Assembly (NCBI GenBank): GCA_037102815.1 | Contig: BTPP01000008.1 | Location: forward strand, 1,302,001 to 1,366,000 | DNA from: Neurospora intermedia | Taxonomy: Eukaryota > Ascomycota > Sordariomycetes > Sordariales > Sordariaceae | Length of the DNA: 64,000 nucleotides | Direction: 5' to 3' | In this document: one piece after another, positions 11,659 through 24,600 of the stretch | Layout of the letters: each line of letters begins with the position of its first letter | Position numbering within the stretch: the first letter of the stretch is position 1 | Notes under the pieces: model-generated | Databases searched by the model: none | Told to the model about the DNA's origin: nothing | What the model saw: only the letters and a program-made list of their open reading frames with translations | Program-made: the position numbers and the translations under genes

Positions 11659-13690
11659 GTTGATGGCAGGTAGGCTGGCAATACGAAGGGCCTGAGACGT
11701 GTTGATCTTAAATGTCGTATGGCGTTGTGAGCCCACCGGTTGACTTGCCTTTGGGCGATGGAGGAAGAGAGCCGGTAGGTGGGGAGGGGAAAGAGTGCTA
11801 AAAATGTGCAGGAGGTGGTGGGCAAACGGTTATATGAAGAGGTTGAATGAAGTGAGGGCCCCAGAGGCGGTAAAGATGTGAAGGGGTATTCAAGGCGATG
11901 GACGAGGGTGTGCTTCAGTAGTCGGACTCGAAACAAGCGAAGCTAGAACCAAATCCCCGCGGCAGCAGAAGGACGAGTACCCCGGCGTGTGATGCTGGTC
12001 TTCCTTGGTGTCCCTGCTCGTTTCCAGAGCAGTGGGTTTGGCTCCAGGGTCCCGCTGTTTCTTTTCTTTTCGCACTTGGAGCTAGCGGAAGGCAGGCAAG
12101 GAGCAGTGGTGGTTTGATGCTTGTCTGGTGATTGGCTGGGCCCGTTATGAAGACCAGGTGGGGTGGTTGAGCTAGGCTTTCGAAGGGAGGATGGTTTGTT
12201 AAAACTCGAGTCCAGGGAGCTGGTTCGAACCACAGTGACAGACGGACGGGAAGACCAAGGTGCAAAGAGGAGAAAGCGGGAAGTACTATACGCCACCAGC
12301 AGCAACTTGTCAGAATATGAGAGGATTACTGGGAAAAGGAGTGTGAGAGGGAAGAAACAGAGGTGGTGAAGTTTGCAGCCAAGCGCGGACCAGCCAACCA
12401 GAGGGGTTCAAAGTGGACGACGGCGGCAAGCGATTTTGCAAAGCGGCTGTGAGTGTGCTGGGATGCCCGCCGTATGCTTTAGTGTGACGCTGGATGCAGC
12501 TTACATCCAGAGCTCCAGATTTTGTTTCTCTGTCCGGTGCGCTGGCAGCTTTCGCTTGGTCTGGATAGGGAGGGAAGGCATGTTTGGAGCATGGGATAGG
12601 TTGATGAAGGTATCGCCAAAGAGGATGGAGACTTACACACGTCCAGTGGATCACCTCGTAATCCCTTGTAGTCTTCTACGCAGTTGCGCAGTAAAAAAGG
12701 ATCGGGCTCTGTGTGCCTCGGAACGAAGAAGCGCCTAGGCAAGATCCAATACCACGATCCGACGAGCAAGTCCAGCAACAAGATACTGGGTGCAAATGCG
12801 GTGCCCGGGTTCTTGATCGACTGTCTGAAGAGTCGTGATTTCCAAGGGGAGTTCCCGAGTGGATTATGAGGGAGGCGGAGTGAAACGCCCGTCAACGCCC
12901 TTGGACCCAAATCACTGAGCAAAAACGGGAAGAAGAAACGAAACGTCTTGGCCCGGGGTTTCCGGTGTCTTTGCCACGAGCTCGGGATGGAAGATGCCTG
13001 GTGCTGGCTGCGAGATCGTGAGGTGAATCGTGATGGCGTCCGTTCGGTACAGGTGGAAGGCCCAGGATGGGGGTGCCGGCGAGACAGCTGCACGGGATGT
13101 GATTGGTGATGTTGTGCCAGAACCTGCAGCACCAGAGCGCTAAGCTCATACTTGTATTCTTAGCACTGAAGGTCACCGACGCCGCTAATTGGCCAGGGGC
13201 TTACCGCGTGCTAGCGTACCGACAAAAACACCTGAACGTTCGGGTGGAGAACGGGGATGACCACAAGGAAGTGCCAGGAAGTGGGATTGCACTTCAGCTT
13301 GTGTCGTGTGTGTGGAAAATTGAGGTGCCCGAGAACCGTGTTGCTGGTATTCCGGGTGTCGAGAAAATAGAACTGAAGCGGTCGACCAGCGGAAGATCTC
13401 CCGAAATGAAGTCTCTCCTTCAGGTGACTTGTCGATAGTGGACTGCGACTTGCGAAGGAAAAAAAAAAAAAAAATAAGGCGCAGACGAAATGACGAATCA
13501 AGCCCAAGGGAGATGAGCTGGTATAGAAAAGGGAAAGAACAAGGCTGAAAGTCTTGAAGACAAAGATGCGTGAGGGAAGGAAGGAACCAGTCCAGTCCAC
13601 CAGGCAGAAGTTATGGTCGAAACGGCAAGGGCAAGTTATCAACACTCCAAGACTCCAATAGAAGAAAAGAAAACCCGACAAAGAAAACTC
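11659..13690. other. 5' flank/leader of the hypothetical minus-strand gene
   Basis: This is upstream of the 10.6-11.7 kb gene. Several long open frames on the minus strand (for example 12479-13132) are Ser/Pro/Arg-rich in every phase and look like read-through of a CT-rich leader rather than protein. A 16-base A run occurs near 13460. Confidence 0.4.
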
Positions 13691-15729
13691 GTAGATGTTG
13701 GCAATGTTACCTAGTATTCCGTCCCGTTCCCGTTCGTCGCCTCGCGCAACTCTCTTCTATATATACATTTCTCCCGCGCTACATAACCGCCGACTAGCCG
13801 GTTTGCAAGATAGACGCTCCTTGATCTCGAAACGCCAGTATTCGTATCAGTATGCAAATATGGCATGCCCAACCTCGCGGTATTCAACCCATTCCCCATC
13901 TTCCATGCCGTTTAACGGGCCCCTACTGGGAGCGCGCGCCAGCTGGTTTTGACTTACTATCGCCAAAGACCACAAGTTCATGCCTCCGGTCGTTGAGATG
14001 CCTGTTCCAGAGCGCCAAGCGGCTGTCGGTTCGCCCGGTTTGCGGTTGCAGCCGTACTTTGTCCCTAAGGAGGCCGCCTTCTGGGGCCTGCTTTGGACGG
14101 TTTAATTAAGGCGGATCTTTGTCCGGACTGACCAACACGGCGCGCGGCCGTTGATGCGCTTAACTTTGCGAGAAAAGAAATCATCTGCCAAGACTTCTGT
14201 TGGCTGTTTTCCCGGACTTCCGCATCTGGCCCTGAGCGTTTGAGTAGTCTAGTCTAAACGCCTTCACGTCGATTGGCTGCTGTTAACGACTTTCTACCCC
14301 TTATTTGAGCGCGCGCTCAGTACCCTACCCGCCTTTTGACTTACGAGTGTATCTGTTTTCCCAAGTCTCCTAGAGCGCGCGCCTGCTGCAATGGCAACGT
14401 GCTAGATATTGATGCTTTATCGTTGAGGCGATTCACGAGTCATCGCAAGTGCGCAACACCAAGCATCTGGGCAGTCATCAGCACGGGTGGCCGCCTGAGA
14501 GGGCCCGCTCGGTACGGCCGCCTATTTGGCCGTCCATATGCCAGTAATACCTAGGATCTTGGTAGATCATATGGATCTCATGAGCTCCTACACATGAAAT
14601 ACCATTATGGGAGTTCTCGATGGCCAGTTTCAGGCATCACTCGACGATGGCTGTCGAAATTCCGAGCTCTCTCTTTATTTGTGGATAGCATTGACCGAAT
14701 GAGACCCAGACAAGACCCCTGGTTCATAATGCTCTAACATACCTCGGCTTTTTGTTGTTCTCATGGTCGCAAGATGCTGTTCGTCTCGTGCTTGCAACTT
14801 ACGACATCAATTTGTTGTTTCGCCGTGACCACATGCTTCCATTACATGACAAAGCCTGGAGAAAGCGTCAAAAGACTTGTCGTATCGTTGGAAGTAGACT
14901 ATGTCCCTTCAATACGCTTCTATCGACGTCGCCGAGACTATGGCAAACCCGCGTCCGTAGCTCTAATCTTGAACGTGGATGTCACATCAGCTGCCCCAAT
15001 CCGAGTTGGCAATCCTCAGCAACACGAGGTGGCAAACGACGAGGACAAACCCTTTTCTACTAGACAGACTTGGTCCGGTTCGACATTTTCATACATATAC
15101 ACAACATGCACGGTCCTTTGCGCTGGTACGAGGCTCTGGAGGCACAGCAGATGGAACTGTTTGACTACCTCCACTTCGTATCTACTCACTAGGCCAGTCA
15201 GATCGAGTTGGTTATCGGGCTTAGCTCCAACTTCGACGGACTGTTATGTAGCCATTCGCTCCTCCTTCTTTTTGTCTTTACTGCCTTTTCTCTGTTGTCT
15301 TCTGACTGACATCCGAGTTGGTTGAAGTCGTGGAACGGAGGATATGTTTTCATCAGACCTCTCGCTGCCAATGAGCCGCTGTCTGTGGGTGGATGTGGCA
15401 TCCAGTGCCCGGAAGAGATCTGACCTCCCTCCAGTCATCAACTTAGGGTCATGCGGTGGTGGTGTCGAACTACTCCCGAGATAGCCGATCAAAAATCTCT
15501 GAAATTTGAGCTGTGCAACTTCCAAAGTCTATTCATATTTCCCTCAGATTACGAACCACTTTTCTATGCTCTTGCTCGTTTCTACTTGGACCGCTGGTTA
15601 TGCTTGCACAGGCCTATATGTACAGTAATGGTCAAAAAAGAAAAAAAAGGAAAAAAGAACGATATCCACCCTTCCTCTCTTTGCACATCCATCAACCTTC
15701 CGCCCCGTCATCTCTTTTGCATCCACCCT
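13691..15729. other. Gene-poor sequence left of the transposon relic
   Basis: No supported gene. A 12-bp perfect palindrome gagcgcgcgctc lies near 14309, and similar GCGCGC-rich strings recur near 13930 and 14373. Open frames are short and overlap in several phases. Confidence 0.35.
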
Positions 15730-16110
15730 GAAGGAAGCATAAAGGGCGTATTAACCCCTAACTATCGCCCGGGAACAGGTTTTCTCTAAGACAACGCCAT
15801 AGTTCATATTTCAAGGACAACTAAAGACTGGTTGTAAAGCCACGGCATCTAGTGGATACAATACACTCTTCACAATCAGTATCTAACCCCATCGAGCATG
15901 TATGGAATAACATCAAGAGGGCCGTTGTAAAAAGAGTATCGAGACCTCTTATCTATTGTTAGAAGATGAGGCAAACAAGCAAGGATTTAGAGAGATACTT
16001 GTCGGAATTTAGAACCGTATCCCCCAGCTTTTCATCGACGGTGTCTGCTCGAATTGATACATAAGCGCCTTAGAAAGAATGGAAACGGGTACATCAAATC
16101 CTAAATCAAA
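15730..16110 (+). mobile_element. Degenerate Tc1/mariner transposase fragment (RIP-damaged)
   Basis: The plus strand reads like the C-terminal catalytic part of a Tc1-type DDE transposase. A block ending GTGFL, then a stop at a position where Gln is usual, is followed by DNAIVH and RTTKDWL (about 15730-15832). After one further frame change comes NPIEHVWNNIKRAVVKR (15885-15935), and then, again in a shifted frame, RIPQLFIDGVCSN (about 16012-16050). The spacing from the DNA aspartate (15790) to the NPIE glutamate (15894) fits a DD34E enzyme after allowing one lost base. Stops at 15787, 15835 and 15850 occur as TAA/TAG where CAA, CAG or GAG codons are expected, the pattern of CpA-to-TpA change by RIP. 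I could not find matching terminal inverted repeats, so the ends are unknown. The fragment is not functional. Confidence 0.75.
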
Positions 16111-19100
16111 TTTGTACCTTTATTTTGCACCTAAAACCATCAAGGAACATATAGTGGTGGTGCCGAGATGCACTCTTGAAAGATAGTGATAAATGCCATG
16201 CATTGACTAACAAGTCCTGAAGTAAACATTCTTCGTTGCTGTATAAGATGTTAACTAGATGTATCGAGCGGATTCAAAAATCAGAACAGTTAGTAGGTTC
16301 GCCAGGTTATCGGGCCGCTTGTGGGAAAGAAAACACGCTGCAAACCTATGAACTCATGAGCACAAAGTTTAGCGATCTCTATTGCTTTTATATTCAAGTC
16401 ATTTAGGCTTTGCCTTTATGGACAATATGTAAGGGTCATTGAGGGTCAAACGAGTTCCAGCGGCTTCATTCTTCCCAGCAGCGGCAGAAGCCGATGTTGT
16501 GACAACTTTCGGGTTTCAGGACTCATTCAGACCGACATACATGAAGGTAGAATTAGGGTAGGTAGTCGAGAGATACCAGAGTGCCATGTATGTCACATTG
16601 TGTAGATACTACTTGTCCATCGACTCAACCGTCCGGTCGCACCTTCCCCAAAACTGGGGGCCAGAGGTCATACAAGAAGAACCGATGGAGAATTACGTGC
16701 AAGAGCGAGCAGCAGGAAGTACCTCGACCCTTCATCAACACTGGAAAGCCGAAATCTTCGGAACCGAACTACCACAACGGCCTAAGTGGAAGGAATTGCA
16801 GTCCTCTAAAGATAATGAGTGTGGTTTTACGACTTACTAGCAGCACGGATATAAAGGTGTACTCAGCCACGGCTTCGGTGTAGAGGTGCTTTGGCTGTTT
16901 TCGTCATCTGTCATTCAGTATGTGCAATTTAGGCGCCGACATGACGGGTAGAACTGAGCATCACCCACTAATGCTTCTGATATCGAGGATCCGTTTGTGT
17001 TTGGGTCGTCATGTTACTAAGTTCTCAAACTGCTATTTCGTCCCTTGATCGTCGTCATAGTATCTTACCTTAGGAGACAGCGATAGCTCGGTACCCTACC
17101 TACGCTACTCTCCCGCACTCCGGAGTCCGGGTTGGAAAAAGAATATGTAGGGTAGGGACGGACGGATGATGACGCCTGGGTGCTCATCCTCATCGTCTCT
17201 TTGGTCCAGTATTCTTCCAAACCACCCAATTAGACCAGGACAGACCAGTCAGTCAGCAAGTCGCAGGGTATCACACCCGCCTGACCTCCAATCCAATACA
17301 TACTCATCTTTCCTCGGCTTCTTCATCTCCGACACTCCGGAAGTATAGTCCGCCTACATAGAAAAGGGCAGATCATTAATGCGGCCGTTAATCTCCGAGC
17401 ATGTCGTCTCATCCAGCTTGTTGTCGTTGAGTTCATTTCCCTCGGCCCTTTTATGCCCGGAATATGTGAGCACTACCTCGTCATCTTCTTTTCGTTGTAC
17501 ATACACTCGTTTATGGTTTGCCAAATCTGCCAGTGCTCCCCCTTCTTTCCCAGGTGCCGCCCACTCAGTGACGGCGACGACATGGGAAGACCTATTTCTG
17601 GTGTAGGACTCATGGTGGTTTGATATCTTTCTGCATATTGACGAGAGAACGTGTGCTGGTGGTTAGTAGTGTGCCTCGTTGCCCCTGCTAGAGGCAACAC
17701 GCGGCAAGTGGAAAACAAAACGTGGGAGCCTGGTAGACAGACGATGAATGGAGTACGTGCAAGTGATGGAATAAGTTTGATAGTGGTAACATTTTTAGCA
17801 CTTTGTCTCTACCTTCTTACGCAGATAAGAGTTTTGAGCTGGTGATTATGGGCTTGTGGCTCACCGGCCAACTGATTCCGACCAACAACTCGGTGGACAA
17901 TTGTCTCTGATGCATCGTCAACCGATTGAAGTTGAATAAAGATCGAAGCACTCTTTCAAACACAAGAACGACTGATCGCCTGTCTGATACAAAGGATTTC
18001 CAGGAAAAACAACGCCTCAAAAGCAAGTTGATAAGGACCCGGTAATATCGGGAAAGTGGTCCTTGTGATGATCACATATAGGGAAATTACTTAGGTCCAT
18101 GGTTTATCACATGAATGTATGTAGAGAATCAATCAGATTGGCAAACGTAGGTAGCCAACATAATGCGCAGCGAAAATGGTTCATGGCAAAACGTATGAAT
18201 CTTCCTCATCTCGCCATGGTGCAGTCAAAGCTTATTAATGTCCAACTCGACGCCTGATTGAGGATTCACGGACATTCAAGAACCGATCAAGGGTTGAGGC
18301 CTTCTGGGGATGTCGATGTGATGAAATTGAGGATCAGTAGCATCGCAGGCCACGCAAAGCTCTTCGGTCCCTGACGGCATCTTGACAGAACAGGACTAGG
18401 ACTGGCTCATTGCAATCCTTACGTTTTGGTCACATTAATCAATCACAGCTCCCCAGTCCCCCCAACCCCAGTACATAGGTGAATTATCAGGGTCTTTAGC
18501 TCCATTGGGAGTTGGCATGGTGATGAGGTGAACATGGGAGAAGCTCTGGCTGGGGTTCACAATGAGCAAGCCATCTCGTTTCGTGATCTGAGAGAAATTC
18601 CTGCGGTTATCATCAACAACTGGATTATCAAAGTTGATAGGTGATCACCCAAAACGCACAATGTCCATATGAAGCAGAGAAGACACTACAATGTTCGAAT
18701 GACACTGTTGATACTAACAAAAATTCGAAGCTTGGGCAAGACGTGTGAATTCCAAGGATGACATGACCAGGAAGATTGACGGACGTTTCGTGAACTGGAA
18801 GGAGCAGCTTGTCTACAGGATAGTATGAGGCTCTCAGGCGTTGAATAGCAGAGTGGAAGCCGACTGCTCGTCTACTATTCGCCCGAAGCGCTCGAGTTGG
18901 ACCAGGTAGCTATTTGCGGAATTGGGAATTGAATCATGACCAGTGGATGCAGAGAAGGGAATCGTGCTTCGATGACGGACGACGTGCATGATTAGCTTCC
19001 TGCACTAACTACAGTTGCTGATGAGTGTCTACACTAACATACACTATCAAGATGATGTCTGATCTGATGTAGGTACATATGTAGAAATATATTAGCGCCA

Positions 19101-21593
19101 GTGGAAACGAGCGGGAGCAGCCTCTAGGACAGCCGGGACAACAAGCACACAAGGGGGGCCGGGTTTGAGTCTTGCTTAAACCCCGCATAAACTTGAATCG
19201 ATTGCGTATCATGCGCCTTGTGGCCAGTGTCCTGGGGCATGGAAGGTTCGGTCGACGGTGCAAGTCTGTACGCACTGCTGGCTTCGTCTTTGTCCAACAG
19301 TCTCGGGGGCGTCATGATCAGCCATTGGGCCGCGATATGGGCTGTGATGGCGGCCCGGACTCTGTGGTGGCGGACTGATCCGTTGCAGGATACACCATAG
19401 AAAGTTCCATGTTACCGGACATGGCTTTTGTGCGACTACATGAAAAAAAAGCTGGGCCGAATGAAGTCTGGAGAATTGTCATTTGTCTCGAGAAAGACGT
19501 GATGTTGTTGCACACAGATGAGGTGATGCAAGGTCAGAGAGGGTTGTCTGAGAGGACCCGAGGGGTGCACAGGAATCAGTGGAAGTGAACGGGAATGCGG
19601 AGAAGGAAGCCAAGGGGTCCACCCTGCCCCCGCCCCACCTCGTCGCCGGTAGGTAGAATGAGGACCAAAAATGGAGGTCCATGGAGCGAGGGCCTGGGCC
19701 CCGGAGCCCCATTGTGATTTTCTGGTCGCTACTAGTAGGCCTCCAACTGAATTCCCGTTTGGTGTTTGATTCGTTGTTTCTCTTGTCGCTTGTTTTGGTG
19801 ACGGGATGCTTGACTGGCACGATCGAGAGCTTTGACAGTTCCAGGGGCAGTTTACAGAGTGAGAGCCAACAATACCCCTCGAGAGGGAACAGCCCAGCGA
19901 GCCACATCAAGGAAAGCATGCCAGTGGGAACCGCGGCCGGCAGTTCCCGAGTCATGGTCGGTACGGGACGTGGATTTTACAGTCAACAACGTGGATCTGT
20001 AGCCAGTAGAATTCATTTCTCGCTACGCTTTTGTAACAAACGATCAAAGAAGTCCAGAAATGACGGGAGTTCTCCAGATGCCTTTCTTCACACAGATACA
20101 AGGGACATGCGCAGAGCAGCACGGAGAGCCGCAGCCCGCAACCTGTAACGAAGGACGAGAATCATCGTTCCCCATCTTTCCGAGCCGCCACCACCGTCGC
20201 AACGCAAAGTCCCGAACCCCAGCGCCAAGACCGGTGGGCAACATGGGTGGGAGTCAAGAACAGCGAGGTCTACGCACACACATTGTACAAAATCCTACAA
20301 GAGATGTGTTCGAACGATACATGGTATCCTCACCTGGAGTGCGGACCAAAGACATGCAACTCAACCAGCCAGCCTTGTACCGCGCTATCGGCAGGTTGTC
20401 TGTACCGTAGCATAGTATTGATATCTCGCCGGCTCACGGCTACAGCGACATCAATGTTCTTTGTTGACCGAATTGCTAAGAACACACAGCGAACAGCTTC
20501 GTTCACCATCCAGTCAGATTCGTTTCCGGCACACGGCACACGGAACACGTAGCCCAAAGGGCACTTCCCCGAAACAATGCCGCCTTGCGGCGCAGCATCG
20601 TCTTTTGCGAGGACAGCATCATCACCACGGCGCGTGCCTCTGCAAGTCCGCAGTCAAAGTCAGAGCCTCCGATGGGTACCCATCTTCATCGTTTGCAATG
20701 TCCAGACCACGACATGCCTGTGGCATGGCAACAATGGATCTTCCACAGGGGCATCAACTCGAGTTTCATACGATGGATGTCAGTCAGCTAGATGCCACCA
20801 AGGCCGGTCGACCGCGTTGTTCGGCGGGGTTGCGTCGGGGGTTTACGAGGCCACGGGTGGAGCATGATTAGGCCCCAGCGGACCAGCAAAGTCCCGGTTT
20901 CTGGTTTCTGACGTCTGCTGTTGTGGTCCACACCGACATTTCCATTGGGCTGGGGGTGGAGGCTGGAACTCCCGATGAGTTGGCCTCGCTGCTTCCTGCA
21001 TCCCCGGTCCTCTTGGCCTGGCACTCCTGGCCATCGAGAGGGCGCCTTGGATTTGGAAACATGCCCAAGCTTTTCCCGTTTTGCCCAATCGAACGCACTC
21101 TGTGGCAAAGCGCAGGGTCAACATGTATCAACAACAACCATTGCCAGATGCTCACAATGACGCCCGATTTAGTATGCTAGCTACACTACCAGGACTATCC
21201 GGAGGACCGAAGACGGACCCATCGTCGTGTTAGTCGGTATCTGGAATGCCATCATTGTCGCTGTTGATCACATGAGAGGCAAGTATCTTCTCAACACCGC
21301 ACATTCGAACCGCCGCATGAGCGTGGCAAGGCCGCCGATACAAACTGTCGAGAGGTGTTATGGCCCGCTACGATGTGACGGGAGCCGTTTCTCCTGACTT
21401 TGCAAAAAGCCCGACTTCGTATGTGACGTTGCTCGGACTAAATTTAGGCGGCTTTCGGATGTACCTACAGCTCAACTAAGTTCGCGCGACAGCATGTCTT
21501 GTTGTTAGTTCCCGAGGTTGTCCGTCTTACGGGTGGTGCATCAAGTTAGAGCTGATGAAGGCGTGTGCCGATCAAGAAGGCTACGTACTCAAG
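16111..21593. other. 5.5-kb gene-poor block
   Basis: No gene is supported. The first few hundred bases are AT-rich and may be the 3' end of the transposon relic. Between 19.5 and 21.2 kb several frames on both strands stay open for 60-160 codons, because GC is higher there; none shows a domain, signal peptide with a following domain, or matching splice sites. It could hide a lineage-specific gene or old, unrecognisable repeats. Confidence 0.35.

Positions 21594-21649
<56 letters not shown>
21594..21649 (+). repeat. Uninterrupted poly(A) tract, 56 bp
   Basis: Fifty-six consecutive A residues on the plus strand. I see no reverse transcriptase, SINE promoter boxes or clear flanking direct repeats that would mark it as the tail of a retroposed copy; on the minus strand it is a T tract. 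Confidence 0.95.
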
Positions 21650-21651
<2 letters not shown>

Positions 21652-24600
21652 AGTCTGTACGTTGGTGATATTCTCTGAATATTTAGTCAGCAGATTCTAA
21701 GATATGGTCCTATCAACACGATACCACATCCTATTGGCAGTGGTGTTATGTTCATCATGTAATTACAGAACCTATAAGCCATTTGTGATCACCGGCGAGG
21801 CAGGCAAATAGTCAGATCGTTCCTGACCATGAAAACTCAAAATAAGAGAAGTTGGGGACGCGTTGAATGTTGGACGCGCTATCGTCCAACCATGTCCGCG
21901 GAGCATGTAGTCCAGGACCTGGCCATATGCACCTATCACTTTTTTTTTTTTTCTCCTCACCGGGGAAGTTGGACCGTGTGAAGAAAAGTCACCACAGCCT
22001 GCTGTGTGCGGCTCTGCCTATCCGACCGATCGTGTCTCGCTAAAATCTCCAGCTCAAGGCACCCAACCTCTCCTCCCACACTGCGTCACAATCCAGATAT
22101 CAGACAGATACCAGTCGATAGTGAGAATGGGAAAAGGACAGATCCGGAGACAGGTGGATCAAATACCTACTCAGCGTTACATTGGTCACAATGATATTGG
22201 GGTTCATCATTTTGAGTACGTACGGTTATGGTTGTTTTGGTCCGCGCGATCCCCATTCTCGTTTCTTTTCCTTCCTTCATTAGGTCTACGACTCTTTGAG
22301 CCAGATTCCATCTCAATGCCGCATTGCTAGCGTCCACAGTCTCGGTGCAGGGGACTGCACGCCCTAGCCCCGCGCCAAGCACCCAGAACCTGGTGAACAC
22401 CAAATCGTGCAGCGACACCCCCCCGAGCTGGGCCCCTCACCCGTCGCCCACCGCCCGGCGCCAGCCACTTGTCTTTGGACTCGCCGCCGCCGGCAGGGCC
22501 CCACTCGCCAGCTGATTCATCCAACCAGATTACTAAGTTTAAGAAGTCCGGATGCGCCCTCAAATCATCGTTCGCATTTCCCCTCGTCTCTCCTCCTTCA
22601 CCTCGCACAACCAATCAGCCCACCAATCATCCACTCCACTGCCCAAGGCTCTCTCGAGCGAGCAGAACAGGCCAAAAATTCTGTCAAATCAACGGCTGCG
22701 GCCATCGACTCCTGCACAACCTTTGCAGTCCAATTGGGACTGTTTGAGCAACTCTATTTGACGCGCATTTCGCATTTTCCATCGCATCTCATTCGACAAG
22801 TTAGCGGTGCCTGCTTAGTCACTTGCTGTCAACCCGTCATTGCTGCCTCGCGTCGCGCAAACTTCGAGATTTCGATATCGCTATCGCTATCAGGCAAAAA
22901 TTGACACAAGGTCAAGCAAGGAACCTACCCGGGTTTTTTATAGTTGGTTGGCTGTCAGTTGAATCAGTCCCGCCGAATCAGTCTCAGTCGCAGCAAACCA
23001 GACATCGGACCCCAAATCCACCCGCCGAACCTGCCAAACGGACCGCCTGCAAATTGGAGACGGGAGCATCCGACCAACCACCAATTCAAGGAGACGTTGC
23101 TTTAAACTCAACCATTCAGCGACCACCTTCGCGCGCAAGAGCCACTCACTGCCAGGCTGCCTTATTAGCCTTGTACATGCTTAAAATCAAAGGTAAGCCC
23201 TGTCATTTCATTTCAATTTCAGTCATCTCCGCCCTTCATCAATCCATCAGTCCACCCAACATCCCAGGCTGCCCGTACATGTCGATGATGGTTCAACCCA
23301 CGCCGGCGCTCAAGCTCGTCAAGATGCGGAGAGGTGGCGATAAGAGCATGGCCCGGCTCTTATGATGATCGTGGCCGTTCGAGCAGAATGACATTCGGAT
23401 GCTTCTGTTCGTTATCTTTTACCACCTAGCCTGGTGCCTGCCTGCAATCACCAGCTTGCATTTTGCATGTTTAAATACTTTTGAACGAGAGCTGCCACAA
23501 TGGCGTCTTTTGTGCTCGATGCCGACCAGAGACGGGAGCTGGGGTGGCAATCCATTCTTCCCATCTCCGAAAGGCAGAGCAGTTTGACACTGTCACCTGA
23601 TTAGGAGAGGAGCAAGGCTTGCACTATTGCCTTTTGGGACGCGAGTGTTAGAAAAGAGACTGGAGACCACTTTTGGGAAACAACTTATAGGCTACGAACG
23701 CACACTGACGACGATTTGGGAACAAAGTAGAAACACCAATATCCACTTTGAGTTATCATACCCGCACAGCTTCAGCCAGTCACAACCCGAGCGCAAAGCA
23801 TCCCAAAGACCCTTCCCGACACAGCAAATCAATTCAGGGCGCAGCGACCCTGCGGATAAAGCATCGCGTCTGATTTCGAGACCTATCACCAACGCGAACC
23901 TCGACATTGGCCTCATCATTGGCCGTGACAAGGTCCCGTGATAACTTCCGCCTGCGGTCCTCAATTACTCGGCTGCTTCCTAGCGCTTTTGCAACGTTCC
24001 TGGCTACAGGCATTCATATTGTGCGTGAATCTCCAGTTTTCGGGGAATTTTTTTCTCTATTGTATCCAAGACTGTGCAGACTTGGTGCGTCCACAGCCGT
24101 GCTTCTGAACAGCTTTGTGTAAGTCACAGAGAGACACCCCGTTCACCCATTCGCTTGCCTTCCACTTGGGATTCCTTATGCTTCTCCCAAGCGTTACTCC
24201 CAAGCGTCACTTCCTTCCCCTCCCGCTTTTGCCGGCTGCACACCATCTTCATCTGAAACGGGAAGCGGCACGTACCAGTACCCTTAACCCGTTATTCGTT
24301 AGGCCACACCCATCTATTTTGATGGTTGGGATGTGCTGGCCTTGTTGCCCGTGAAAACCGGCAACTGTTGTTCTCAATCACCTCCATCAGCCACATACCT
24401 CATTTTGTCTCTGAAGTCTCCTGATAGTGTTGCTGACATTCTCCCAAGTATTCTCTGTTTATCTGCCAAGGGCAACAGACAAGTGTCGCTTAACTCCAAC
24501 GCCGTCAGACTTTCTTACGGTACGTTTGCATTCCTTTTCTCTTTTCCTCGGTTTCTGTCATCGGGTCCCTCCAGCCCTGTTGAGCTTGCATTGATACACG

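Noticed and set aside
12223-12236. ggttcgaacc string resembling a tRNA B box
   Set aside because: The flanking bases cannot pair as a T-stem and there is no A box or acceptor stem at the right distance.
12479-13132. 217-codon open frame on the minus strand upstream of the hypothetical gene
   Set aside because: Ser/Pro/Arg/His-rich composition follows from CT-rich DNA, other frames are open as well, and no domain or splice context supports it.
15617-15640. acagtaatggtcaaaaaag as a possible left terminal repeat of the transposon relic
   Set aside because: No reverse-complement partner was found to the right of the relic, so the resemblance to Tc1-type ends may be chance.
19479-20148. Opposed open frames of about 155 codons on both strands
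   Set aside because: Both strands are open over the same GC-rich interval, with no domain, and hydrophobic stretches not arranged like real membrane segments.
22407-22904. 165-codon plus-strand frame ahead of HAP2
   Set aside because: Pro/Ser/Arg-rich by base composition, overlapping open frames in the other phases, and it lies in the presumed long HAP2 leader.
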